Part shown: positions 56,187 through 64,000 of the stretch, piece after piece
Layout of the letters: each line of letters starts with the position of its first letter
How positions within the stretch are numbered: position 1 is the stretch's first letter
DNA from: Bartonella sp. HY038
Lineage (GTDB): Bacteria; Pseudomonadota; Alphaproteobacteria; Rhizobiales; Rhizobiaceae
Assembly: GCF_014117425.1 (NCBI RefSeq)
Contig: NZ_CP059725.1
Coordinates: 2,542,001-2,606,000, forward strand
Length of the DNA: 64,000 nucleotides
Reading direction: 5' to 3'
Program-made: the position numbers and the translations under genes
Notes under the pieces: model-generated
What the model saw: the letters and a program-made list of their open reading frames with translations, nothing else
What the model was told of the DNA's origin: nothing
The model's database searches: none

Positions 56187-59100
56187 ATGGCAAGGCAAGA
56201 ACAGGCAAATGATCTTTTGGCCCTTACCTCTTTTCTAGATGGTGGTAATGCTGATTACATCGATCAGCTTTATGCACAATATGAAAAAGACCCAGGTTCA
56301 GTTGATCCTCAATGGCAAGAATTTTTTAGCACTCTTCATGATGATAAAAATGATGTCGAGAAAAATGCAGCAGGCGCTTCATGGCAGCGGACGAACTGGC
56401 CGCTTAAAGCGACAGGCGAGCTTGTTTCAGCACTTGACGGTAATTGGGCCAGTGTTGAGCAACATATGAGCGATAAGCTCAAGAGTAAATCTGCCGCTGG
56501 TAGCGCCAAAAATGAAAAAGGCGAAGCCGTTGCAGCTTTAACGCAAGAACAATTAGTCAATGCCGCTCGTGATAGCGTGCGTGCTATCATGATGATCCGC
56601 GCTTATCGTATGCGTGGCCACCTTCATGCCAAGCTAGATCCTTTACAGCTTGCTGAACCGGTTGAAGATTACAATGAATTAGCACCTGAAACCTATGGTT
56701 TCACCAAGGATGACTATAACCGCAAGATCTTTATCGATAATGTTCTTGGTCTTGAATATGCAACCATTCCACAAATGTTGGAAATTTTGAATCGCACCTA
56801 TTGCTCGACCATTGGTGTGGAATTCATGCATATTTCAGATCCTGCTCAAAAAGCATGGATTCAAGAACGCCTTGAAGGCCCTCATAAGGAAATCGCTTTT
56901 ACGCCTGAAGGTAAAAAAGCAATCTTAAACAAGCTTATCGAAGCTGAAGGCTTTGAGCAGTTTCTTGATGTGAAATATAAAGGTACTAAGCGTTTCGGTC
57001 TTGATGGCGGTGAAGCTCTTATTCCAGCTCTTGAACAAATTATTAAGCGCGGCGGCGCTATGGGTGTTCAAGAAATCACCTTTGGTATGGCACATCGTGG
57101 TCGTTTGAATGTTTTGACCCAAACTTTGTCAAAGCCACATCGTGCTATTTTCCACGAATTCAAGGGCGGTTCTTATAAGCCAGATGATGTTGCAGGCTCA
57201 GGCGATGTGAAATATCACCTTGGTACCTCATCTGACCGTGAATTTGATGGCAATAAAGTGCATTTGTCACTTTTACCTAACCCTTCCCATTTGGAAATTG
57301 TTGATCCTGTCGTTATTGGTAAAACCCGCGCCAAGCAAGATCAATTGGTAGGTCCAACCCGTACCGATCTTATTCCATTAAGTGAGAGGGCAAAAGTTAT
57401 GCCTCTTCTCATTCATGGTGATGCGGCATTTGCGGGTCAAGGTGTTATCCAAGAAACATTTGGCCTTTCAGGTTTGAAAGGTTATCGTGTCGCTGGTTCT
57501 ATCCACGTTATCATTAATAACCAGATTGGCTTCACCACCAATCCTCGTTACTCACGTTCTTCGCCATATCCATCAGATGTTGCAAAGATGATTGAGGCGC
57601 CAATTCTACACGTTAATGGCGATGATCCAGAAGCTGTAGTTTTTGCGGCTAAAGTGGTTACTGAATTTAGACAAATTTTCCATAAGCCTGTCGTCTTAGA
57701 TTTATTCTGCTATCGTCGTTATGGCCATAATGAAGGTGATGAACCATCATTCACACAGCCATTAATGTATAAGGCCATTCGTGGTCATAAAACCACAACT
57801 CAGCTTTATGCCGACCGCTTAATTAGCGAAGGTTTGTTGACAGCGGAAGAATTTGAAGCACAACGCCAAAAATGGCGCGATAAGCTTGAAATCGAATTTG
57901 AAGCAGGCTCCGCCTATAAGCCTAATAAAGCTGATTGGCTTGATGGCGCTTGGACAGGACTACGCGCTGCTGATAATGCTGATGAACAACGTCGCGGTGC
58001 AACCGGCGTTGCAGTTAAAACCTTGAAAGAAATCGGCAGCAAGCTTGTCGAAATTCCAGAAGGTTTTCAGGTTCACCGCACCATTCAACGCTTCCTTGAC
58101 AATCGCACCAAGATGATTGAAACAGGTGAAGGTATTGATTGGGCAACGGCAGAAGCCTTGGCATTTGGTACTTTAGTAACTGAAGGCAATCCAATTCGTC
58201 TTTCTGGTGAAGATGTTGAACGTGGCACATTCTCCCAGCGCCATTCGGTTCTATATGACCAAGACACTGAAAATCGCTACATTCCGCTTAACCATTTGCA
58301 AAAAGGCCAAGCTATTTATGAGCCGATTAACTCCATGTTATCGGAAGAAGCAGTTTTGGGCTTTGAATATGGTTATTCCCTTGCTGAACCACGTGGCTTA
58401 ACGCTTTGGGAAGGCCAATTTGGCGATTTTGCCAATGGTGCGCAGGTTGTCTTTGACCAATTTATTTCTTCTGGTGAGAGTAAATGGTTAAGAATGTCTG
58501 GTCTTGTTTGCTTGCTTCCTCATGGCTATGAAGGTCAAGGTCCTGAGCATTCATCTGCCCGTCTTGAGCGTTATTTGCAGCTTTGTGCTGAAGATAATAT
58601 GCAGGTTGCCAATTGTACAACACCTGCCAATTACTTCCACATTTTGCGTCGTCAAATGAAGCGCGATTTCCGCAAGCCATTGGTTCTTATGACGCCTAAG
58701 TCATTATTGCGCCATAAGCGTGCTGTTTCAAGCCTAAGCGAACTAGGTCCAGATACTAGCTTCCACCGCCTATTGCTTGATGATGCGCAATATTTGAAAG
58801 ACCAACCAATTGAATTGCAAAAGGATGCCAATATCCGCCGCGTTGTAATTTGTTCGGGTAAGGTTTATTACGACCTTTATGAAGAACGCGAAAAGCGCGG
58901 TATTAATGATGTTTACCTGCTTCGTGTGGAACAGATTTATCCATTCCCTGCAAAAGCCTTGGTAAATGTCTTATCACGCTTCCGCAATGCTGAGATTGTT
59001 TGGTGTCAAGAAGAACCTAAAAATATGGGTGCTTGGTCGTTTGTTGAGCCTTATATTGAGTGGGTACTTGCCCATATTGATGCGAAATATCCACGTGCAC

Positions 59101-59198
59101 GTTATGCTGGCCGTTCTGCCTCTGCTTCACCAGCAACGGGCTTAATGTCGAAACACCTTGAACAACTTGCAGCCTTCCTAGAGGATGCGCTTGTTTAA
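56187..59198 (+). CDS. sucA: 2-oxoglutarate dehydrogenase E1 component
   Basis: This thiamine-diphosphate decarboxylase of the 2-oxoglutarate dehydrogenase complex has 1003 residues, as usual. The N-terminal E2-binding segment 'LDGGNADYIDQLYAQYEKDPGSVDPQWQEFF' is intact. 'GMAHRGRLNVL', the ThDP/Mg region 'LLIHGDAAFAGQGVIQET' with 'INNQIGFTTNP', 'YRRYGHNEGDEPSFTQPLMY' and 'PHGYEGQGPEHSSARLERYLQL' are all present. It is followed by sucB after 73 bases. Its translation start has an unusual leader. Confidence 0.97.
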   Translation: MARQEQANDLLALTSFLDGGNADYIDQLYAQYEKDPGSVDPQWQEFFSTLHDDKNDVEKNAAGASWQRTNWPLKATGELVSALDGNWASVEQHMSDKLKSKSAAGSAKNEKGEAVAALTQEQLVNAARDSVRAIMMIRAYRMRGHLHAKLDPLQLAEPVEDYNELAPETYGFTKDDYNRKIFIDNVLGLEYATIPQMLEILNRTYCSTIGVEFMHISDPAQKAWIQERLEGPHKEIAFTPEGKKAILNKLIEAEGFEQFLDVKYKGTKRFGLDGGEALIPALEQIIKRGGAMGVQEITFGMAHRGRLNVLTQTLSKPHRAIFHEFKGGSYKPDDVAGSGDVKYHLGTSSDREFDGNKVHLSLLPNPSHLEIVDPVVIGKTRAKQDQLVGPTRTDLIPLSERAKVMPLLIHGDAAFAGQGVIQETFGLSGLKGYRVAGSIHVIINNQIGFTTNPRYSRSSPYPSDVAKMIEAPILHVNGDDPEAVVFAAKVVTEFRQIFHKPVVLDLFCYRRYGHNEGDEPSFTQPLMYKAIRGHKTTTQLYADRLISEGLLTAEEFEAQRQKWRDKLEIEFEAGSAYKPNKADWLDGAWTGLRAADNADEQRRGATGVAVKTLKEIGSKLVEIPEGFQVHRTIQRFLDNRTKMIETGEGIDWATAEALAFGTLVTEGNPIRLSGEDVERGTFSQRHSVLYDQDTENRYIPLNHLQKGQAIYEPINSMLSEEAVLGFEYGYSLAEPRGLTLWEGQFGDFANGAQVVFDQFISSGESKWLRMSGLVCLLPHGYEGQGPEHSSARLERYLQLCAEDNMQVANCTTPANYFHILRRQMKRDFRKPLVLMTPKSLLRHKRAVSSLSELGPDTSFHRLLLDDAQYLKDQPIELQKDANIRRVVICSGKVYYDLYEEREKRGINDVYLLRVEQIYPFPAKALVNVLSRFRNAEIVWCQEEPKNMGAWSFVEPYIEWVLAHIDAKYPRARYAGRSASASPATGLMSKHLEQLAAFLEDALV

Positions 59199-59271
59199 AT
59201 ATTAATTTCAAGTCTATCTTAGCTTTTGCCAAGATAGACTTCCCGAAACTTAAGTCTAATGGAATGTAATT

Positions 59272-60495
59272 ATGGCAACTGAAATTCGTGTTCCCACATT
59301 GGGTGAATCTGTTACCGAAGCAACAATCGGCAAATGGTATAAGCAACCTGGTGAATCAGTTAACGCTGATGAGCCGCTTGTTGAGCTTGAAACTGATAAG
59401 GTAACAGTTGACGTGCCTGCCCCTGCAAGTGGCAAGCTTGGTGATATTTTGGTAAAGGAAGGCGACACTGTTGAAGTTGGCGCTTTGCTTGGTACCTTGG
59501 TTGAAGGCGCTGCCGGCGCTGCACCTGCCGCACCAAAGGCTGAAGCTGCTGCACCCGCAGTTACAGCACCTGCCGCTCCAGCTACAGCTCCTGCATCTTC
59601 ATCAGCTACACCACCTGCACCATCAGCTGCTAAGCTTATGGCTGAAAACAACTTATCAGCAAGCCAAGTTGATGGTTCAGGCAAACGCGGTCAAGTGCTT
59701 AAGGGTGATGTTCTTGATGCATTATCTAAGCCTAGCGCTGCTGCTAGCGCGCCAGTTGTTGCCGCACCACGCGCAGCATCTGCACCAGATGATGAAGCAC
59801 GTGAAGAACGTGTACGCATGACCAAATTGCGCCAAACAATTGCTAAGCGTTTGAAAGAAGTGCAAAATACTGCGGCAATGCTTACCACTTTCAACGAAGT
59901 GGATATGAGCGCTGTTATGGAATTGCGTAAGCGTTACCGCGATGTATTTGAGAAAAAGCATGGCGTTAAGCTTGGCTTCATGGGCTTCTTCACCAAGGCT
60001 GTTTGCCACGCCCTTAAGGAAGTTCCAGCAATCAATGCTGAAATTGATGGCACAGATATCATTTACAAAAACTATGCCCATGTTGGTATTGCAGTAGGTA
60101 CTGATAAGGGTCTTGTTGTGCCAGTGGTACGCGATGCTGACCAAATGTCAATTGCACAGATTGAAAAAGAAATTGGTCGTCTTGGCCGTTTGGCACGCGA
60201 TAGCAAGCTTGGTATTGCTGATATGCGCGGTGGCACATTTACCATCACCAATGGTGGTATTTACGGCTCACTCATGTCAACGCCAATCATCAATGCACCA
60301 CAATCAGCAATTCTTGGTATGCATGCCATTAAAGAACGTCCAATTGCAGTTAATGGCCAAGTTGTCATTCGTCCAATGATGTATTTGGCTGTTTCATACG
60401 ATCACCGTATCGTTGATGGTGCAGAAGCTGTGACATTCCTCGTACGCATTAAAGAAAGCCTCGAAGATCCAGAACGTTTGGTTCTTGACCTTTAA
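59272..60495 (+). CDS. sucB: Dihydrolipoamide succinyltransferase (E2)
   Basis: This is the core acyltransferase of the 2-oxoglutarate dehydrogenase complex, 407 residues. The single lipoyl domain (1-77) carries the lipoylated Lys in '[11 protein letters not shown]'. An Ala/Pro linker, a peripheral-subunit binding domain (about 118-152) and the catalytic domain (about 180-407), with '[16 protein letters not shown]' holding the active His and Asp, follow. Relatives usually carry lpd soon downstream; here a terminator and a convergent MFS gene follow instead. Confidence 0.97.
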   Translation: MATEIRVPTLGESVTEATIGKWYKQPGESVNADEPLVELETDKVTVDVPAPASGKLGDILVKEGDTVEVGALLGTLVEGAAGAAPAAPKAEAAAPAVTAPAAPATAPASSSATPPAPSAAKLMAENNLSASQVDGSGKRGQVLKGDVLDALSKPSAAASAPVVAAPRAASAPDDEAREERVRMTKLRQTIAKRLKEVQNTAAMLTTFNEVDMSAVMELRKRYRDVFEKKHGVKLGFMGFFTKAVCHALKEVPAINAEIDGTDIIYKNYAHVGIAVGTDKGLVVPVVRDADQMSIAQIEKEIGRLGRLARDSKLGIADMRGGTFTITNGGIYGSLMSTPIINAPQSAILGMHAIKERPIAVNGQVVIRPMMYLAVSYDHRIVDGAEAVTFLVRIKESLEDPERLVLDL

Positions 60496-60519
60496 TCTTC
60501 TTTCCATCGCATAATGCTT

Positions 60520-60557
60520 AAAAGGCGCTTTATCGCAAGGTAAAGCGCCTTTATTTT
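60520..60557 (+). terminator. Terminator after sucB
   Basis: AAAGGCGCTTTA (60521-60532) and TAAAGCGCCTTT (60541-60552) form a perfect 12-bp stem followed by a T-rich run. Confidence 0.9.
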
Positions 60558-60559
60558 TG

Positions 60560-60595
60560 AACTCACTTGCCATTTTGGAAATTGGCAAGTGAGTT
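60560..60595. terminator. Second hairpin, between sucB and MFS gene
   Basis: AACTCACTTGCCA and TGGCAAGTGAGTT form a perfect 13-bp stem just past the first terminator. T runs are weak on both sides. It probably ends minus-strand transcription from the MFS gene. Confidence 0.6.
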
Positions 60596-60649
60596 TATCA
60601 GCTAGGTTTTTAGGTAAAATCTATTAAAATATGACAGCAATATTTGATC

Positions 60650-61876
60650 TTATTGTATTTCATTCGTTTTTTTTGTTTCTGGCATAAAGAAATATGCGAT
60701 AATGAGCCCCATCAAGGCAATTGAGCCTAGCGTTAAAAATGCTTCTGCATAGCCAAATTTTACAACAATGCCGCCAGCCAAACTTGCGCTTAAAGCTGCA
60801 CCAACGCCTTGTATAAAAGCAACGATGCCTTGAGCCGAATTATAATTTCCTTTGCCCCACATAATATCGGCGATAACCACTGGAAGCAGCGCACCTAAAA
60901 TGCCAGCCCCAACCCCATCGAATAATTGCACAAAAAATAGCCAATAGACATTGTCCCATAATGGATACAAAAATCCTCTTAGGGTTAAAAAGAAAAAAGC
61001 CAAAATTATAAATTTTTTTCTTCCCCATAGATCTGCTTTGGCTGCAACAAGCAATGCAATCGGTATCATGACAATTTGTGCGGCCATGGTACATAATGCA
61101 ACCAAAGAGGTTGCATGTTCAGCGCCAACAAGTTTACTTAAATATTGCCCCAAAGTTGGTAGCATTGCAGCATTTGCCAAATGAAACACCGCCATTAAAA
61201 AGGCAAAAATCAATAAGGATGGGACAAGTAGTATTTTTTTAAATTCTAGCGGCGGCCCAGCACTTTCATCGATGCCTTGCACGGCCTTTTTGTCAATTGA
61301 AGAGGATGGAATAAGTAGAATAGAAATAATCGAGAATATTGTTAAAATCGCCATAAGCCAAAAAACAACTTCAGGTCCAAAAAGATAAGCGCCCATCGCC
61401 GCCAATGCCGCAGAAAAGAAATTTCCGGCATGATTAAAAGCTTCATTTCGGCCTATTCTACGGGTAAAATATCTTGGCCCAACAATGCCAAGCGATATAC
61501 CGGCTATTGCAGGCGCAAAAACACCTGCTGCCATTGTTGTTACTGATTGTGTAAGGGTTATAATAAAAAACGACGACACAAAAGGTAAAAACAAGCATCC
61601 GGCTGTTACAATTAACGCCGCCAAGATAAGTAAAGCACGTTTCGCATTTACTTTATCAATAATATAGCCAATTGGAGACAATGTTAAAAGCCCGCATAGT
61701 CCAGCAATCGTCATGACAAGACCAATTGTCGCCTCATTCCATCCTTGCTCAGGCCCTTTTACAGCTAGAAGATAAATTGAAAGATAAGGACCTAACCCAT
61801 CGCGAACATCGGCTAAAAAGAAGTTTACACCATCGAGTGCTTTGAAAGCAGAAGTTTTATTTTTAAATTCTGGCAA
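60650..61876 (-). CDS. MFS transporter
   Basis: This 408-residue inner-membrane protein has about 12 hydrophobic segments. The loop 2-3 motif is 'GYIIDKVNAKRALL', and a related loop 'KADLWGRKKFIIL' occurs in the second half. The N-terminus 'LDGVNFFLADVRDGLGPYLSIYLL' is shared by a subgroup of MFS proteins of unknown substrate. It converges on the suc operon. Confidence 0.9.
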   Translation of the reverse strand: MPEFKNKTSAFKALDGVNFFLADVRDGLGPYLSIYLLAVKGPEQGWNEATIGLVMTIAGLCGLLTLSPIGYIIDKVNAKRALLILAALIVTAGCLFLPFVSSFFIITLTQSVTTMAAGVFAPAIAGISLGIVGPRYFTRRIGRNEAFNHAGNFFSAALAAMGAYLFGPEVVFWLMAILTIFSIISILLIPSSSIDKKAVQGIDESAGPPLEFKKILLVPSLLIFAFLMAVFHLANAAMLPTLGQYLSKLVGAEHATSLVALCTMAAQIVMIPIALLVAAKADLWGRKKFIILAFFFLTLRGFLYPLWDNVYWLFFVQLFDGVGAGILGALLPVVIADIMWGKGNYNSAQGIVAFIQGVGAALSASLAGGIVVKFGYAEAFLTLGSIALMGLIIAYFFMPETKKTNEIQ

Positions 61877-62089
61877 TTATTGTTCTCATTTCAACTGGAT
61901 AGATAAGGCGCATTAGTTAAAAATATTGTTATTCCAAAATTTAAATTAGATAAATAGAAGTGCTCGATTTTTTTTATTGTACAGAAACACAAATTCGTTA
62001 TTAACGGCGAATAAAACACTGAAATTTATAATAAAACTAATACAAAATGACATTTAAAAATTATAAGATGATAAATTGGTAAGTAATTT

Positions 62090-62350
62090 GTGTTGAGATT
62101 TGATGAAGATGATCGCTTAGCCTATATCCGTTACAAAGGAAACCTACACCTTTTTTCGATGAAAAGATGGGTTTGGATATTGGACTATAATAAGTGGAAT
62201 ATGGCTTGGATTAAGGCAAGCACTCAGTACGCTATTCCAATTGATTTAGAAGATGCAAAGGATAGATATGGTATCATGGTTCTTGATACTGATACGATTG
62301 ATTTATTTTTTAAAAAACTCGGCACCGTATTATTCATATTGATGATATGA
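62090..62350 (+). pseudogene. N-terminal part of a probable frameshifted orphan gene
   Basis: A GTG-started frame of 86 codons, AT-rich, reads 'RFDEDDRLAYIRYKGNLHLFSMKRWVWILDYNKWN'. It ends soon after a T6A6 run at about 62307-62318. If one frame is switched at that run the reading continues without a stop as '(K)TRHRIIHIDDMKKFFKNK' straight into the next frame, giving a single protein of about 183 residues. I therefore read this and the following frame as one gene split by a one-base change, or two overlapping genes (ATGA). Confidence 0.45.
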
Positions 62351-62643
62351 AAAAATTTTTTAAAAACAAAATCTCAAAGACCAATTGCTATTGGGATATC
62401 GAAAATTTACTTCCACACATATATATTGATTTTGATAAAAAACGACTTGATGCATGCTATAGTTTTGATGATAGTCCTTTTTGGGAACTTTATGCTCCTG
62501 AGGGATGGCAAGCAAGGTTTTTTAGTTTTTCGACAAAATATCCTGAAGATTTATTACCATTGGATCAAAAATACTGGTGCATCAATGGTGCCAACCATAT
62601 ATATTTGATGAATACCGACTGCGATGATGAAGATGAAAGCTAA
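62347..62643 (+). CDS. C-terminal part of the orphan gene, or separate small protein
   Basis: These 98 codons begin at an ATG that overlaps the previous stop by 4 bases. 'DFDKKRLDACYSFDDSPFWELYAPEGWQARFFSF' and the acidic end 'NTDCDDEDES' look like a real cytoplasmic protein. No known motif is present. Its composition is like that of the immunity-type genes nearby. No good ribosome binding site precedes the ATG, which favours its being the second half of a split gene. Confidence 0.5.
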   Translation: MKKFFKNKISKTNCYWDIENLLPHIYIDFDKKRLDACYSFDDSPFWELYAPEGWQARFFSFSTKYPEDLLPLDQKYWCINGANHIYLMNTDCDDEDES

Positions 62644-62723
62644 ATAGACTTCTACTATAGGCAATTATTTGTAAAATCTTCAATATTTCTCTTTGGTTCC
62701 ATATACAGCATACAACCATTTTT

Positions 62724-63194
62724 TCAATGCCTTAACAAAACTTTCGGAATATCAAACCAACTATTAGCGACTTCATCTTTAGTAAGGCGTGAATGTCTTA
62801 AAAAACGTATATAATGATCATAGGCATATTTGCCATAGTCCTCACTTACCTGCGCCATCACCTCAATTGTTGGTTTCATCCAGTTCCAGCGTGAATGGCA
62901 GCTCCCATCTTGGCGATTATTTTGCTCATAATCGCGACCAAATTGGATTACTGATTCAAAAATATAAAAGCGTATAACTTCATCAAAGCTTAAATTTTCA
63001 ATGCGTCCACATTCTTTGCCACGCTCTTCATAAAGAATTGTAAAAACGTCACCAGCATAGGTTAAATAGGGAGTACCATCACCTTGTGGAGCTTCAGGAA
63101 CCGTATCATAATAAAGCTTTGGTAAATTGTGTGCGATTAAAATATCATTGACCGCATCCCTTATCTTAGCAATTTTGTCTTTAACTTCTACCAT
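62724..63194 (-). CDS. Immunity-like protein (Imm63-like), copy 1
   Basis: This 156-residue cytoplasmic protein has 'GTPYLTYAGDVFTILYEERGKECGRIENLSFDEVIRFYIFESV' and 'YEQNNRQDGSCHSRWNWMKPTIEVM'. These recall the Imm63 family of polymorphic-toxin immunity proteins (a 'Y..ERG.E' segment followed by 'YE...R' and an Arg-Trp stretch). It is paralogous to the next gene upstream. AGAGGAAAGT precedes the ATG. No toxin gene is visible. Confidence 0.6.
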   Translation of the reverse strand: MVEVKDKIAKIRDAVNDILIAHNLPKLYYDTVPEAPQGDGTPYLTYAGDVFTILYEERGKECGRIENLSFDEVIRFYIFESVIQFGRDYEQNNRQDGSCHSRWNWMKPTIEVMAQVSEDYGKYAYDHYIRFLRHSRLTKDEVANSWFDIPKVLLRH

Positions 63195-63254
63195 TTTACT
63201 TTCCTCTGTATTGCAAGATAATACAAAATCTGGATAAAAGGTTTACTCTACTGC

Positions 63255-63716
63255 TCATTGCGGTATTTCAGACCAGCTATTGGCAATTTCATCTTTAGAA
63301 AGTGGTGAACGAAATAGTACCTCTTGATAATATATGATTGCATATTCACCAAAATCTTCATCAACTGCCATCATTGCGTCAATTGCTGGCTTCATCCAAT
63401 TCCAACGCGAATAATCATTTACATTGCGACGATTATTTAGTTCATAATTGCTACCAAAATGTTGGCAAGCCGAAAAAATATAAAATTTTACGACACCGTC
63501 AAATGTTAAATTCTCAATACGGTTAATTTCTTTGCCACGCTCTTCAAATATTAACGTGTAAGTGTCTTGGTCAAAAGTGAGATAGGGTTCACCCCACCCC
63601 GTTGGATTTTCAAAAATAATGACAGGCACGCTATTAGAATTAAAAGAATCGTGTTTTTCTAAAATGTCAAAAACTTTTGCACGTACAAGTTGAATTTGAT
63701 CTTTATTTTCAGTCAT
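63255..63716 (-). CDS. Immunity-like protein (Imm63-like), copy 2
   Basis: This 153-residue paralogue of the adjacent gene shares 'EPYLTFDQDTYTLIFEERGKEINRIENLTFDGVVKFYIF', 'YELNNRR', 'YSRWNWMKPAIDAM' and 'LSKDEIANSWSEIP' with copy 1, where the last block reads 'LTKDEVANSWFDIP'. The copies lie 60 bases apart on the same strand, pointing to tandem duplication and divergence. The immunity role is inferred from family likeness. Confidence 0.6.
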   Translation of the reverse strand: MTENKDQIQLVRAKVFDILEKHDSFNSNSVPVIIFENPTGWGEPYLTFDQDTYTLIFEERGKEINRIENLTFDGVVKFYIFSACQHFGSNYELNNRRNVNDYSRWNWMKPAIDAMMAVDEDFGEYAIIYYQEVLFRSPLSKDEIANSWSEIPQ

Positions 63717-63786
63717 TTTTGCAGCTCACCATTATTAAATCGATGATTTTTCTGTTAGCTACAGAAAAAGCAGCCATTAACAATAA

Positions 63787-63819
63787 CAAAAAGGGCCAAA
63801 CGCAATGTTTGACCCTTTA
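63787..63819 (-). terminator. Terminator of the partial gene at the right edge
   Basis: AAAGGG.CAAAC and GTTTG.CCCTTT pair with one mismatch. On the minus strand the stem is followed by a T run. Confidence 0.75.
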
Positions 63820-63847
63820 TTGAAATGCTTTTAAAAACACTTATGTC

Positions 63848-64000
63848 AATCAGCCAACACAGCGCGAATACGATCAATATATCTACGGCCAAAGTTCAAA
63901 TTATTTTCGGAAACCGAAAGGCTTTCGTCAAAAAATTGCTCTTCGCCTTGCGCTGATGCTGCCGATAAAGCCGCCGACAATGCCATTGAGCCTACGACAT
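63848..64000 (-). CDS. C-terminal end of an unidentified protein
   Basis: A minus-strand frame runs from the right edge to TGA at 63850-63848 and encodes about 50 residues: 'VGSMALSAALSAASAQGEEQF' then '..LSVSENNLNFGRRYIDRIRAVLAD'. The stretch 'MALSAALSAASA' looks like the end of a signal peptide, so the whole product may be a short secreted protein whose start is just outside. The terminator at 63787 supports a real gene. No family was recognised. Confidence 0.6.

Overview
This window looks like a chromosomal segment of an AT-rich alphaproteobacterium of the Rhizobiales (Hyphomicrobiales), nearest in style to the Brucellaceae/Bartonellaceae. The evidence is the rhizobial blocks obgE-proB-proA-nadD-rsfS-rlmH and mdh-sucC-sucD-sucA-sucB, the alphaproteobacterial regulator TrcR (DUF1013), MmcB, a DUF952-pyrD pair, and a palindromic intergenic repeat of a type I associate with Brucella/Rhizobium relatives. 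No rRNA, tRNA, CRISPR array, insertion sequence or prophage was recognised.

Layout. 1-7.1 kb: the end of a LolA-like gene, a DUF900-type lipoprotein hydrolase, nicotinamidase, an AT-rich orphan gene, three lipoproteins, TrcR and MmcB. 7.2-17.6 kb: metH behind a candidate methionine-regulator operator, then the obgE-to-rlmH housekeeping run, interrupted between rsfS and rlmH by foreign-looking AT-rich DNA. 17.6-23.4 kb: a membrane-protein pseudogene with two in-frame stops, DUF952-pyrD, and an exbB-exbD-tonB energy-transduction cluster with two TonB-type proteins. 24-30.6 kb: a Ugp-type ABC importer with an inositol-phosphatase-family enzyme, then an RtcB-like RNA ligase. 48-51.6 kb: glycerophosphodiesterase, a group III truncated haemoglobin, an unknown membrane protein and UbiG. 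52.4-60.5 kb: TCA-cycle genes. 60.6-64 kb: an MFS transporter and several orphan immunity-like genes.

The most striking part is a minus-strand run of nine genes (about 47.7 down to 30.7 kb) with 4-bp overlaps at three junctions. It starts with two membrane proteins that share a SrfA-like cytoplasmic domain, one carrying a periplasmic trypsin-like protease and the other a DUF2135-like domain. SrfB (an actin/Hsp70-fold ATPase) and SrfC (a large GTPase-like protein) follow. Then come a single-pass membrane protein, a secreted VWA protein resembling the periplasmic part of PpkA, and an ABC ATPase, an FtsX-type permease and a secreted formylglycine-enzyme-like protein. The last four lie in the same physical order as ppkA-tagT-tagS-tagR, the sensory arm that controls some type VI secretion systems, yet no type VI structural gene and no kinase domain is present here. 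My inference is an envelope-spanning sensing or remodelling machine in which a TagRST/PpkA-like periplasmic module is coupled to SrfABC instead of to type VI secretion. Intergenic gaps of this run also carry three related hairpins whose stems differ by compensatory changes.

Several starts were moved from the longest reading frame to sites with a good ribosome binding site and signal peptide; these are stated in each entry.
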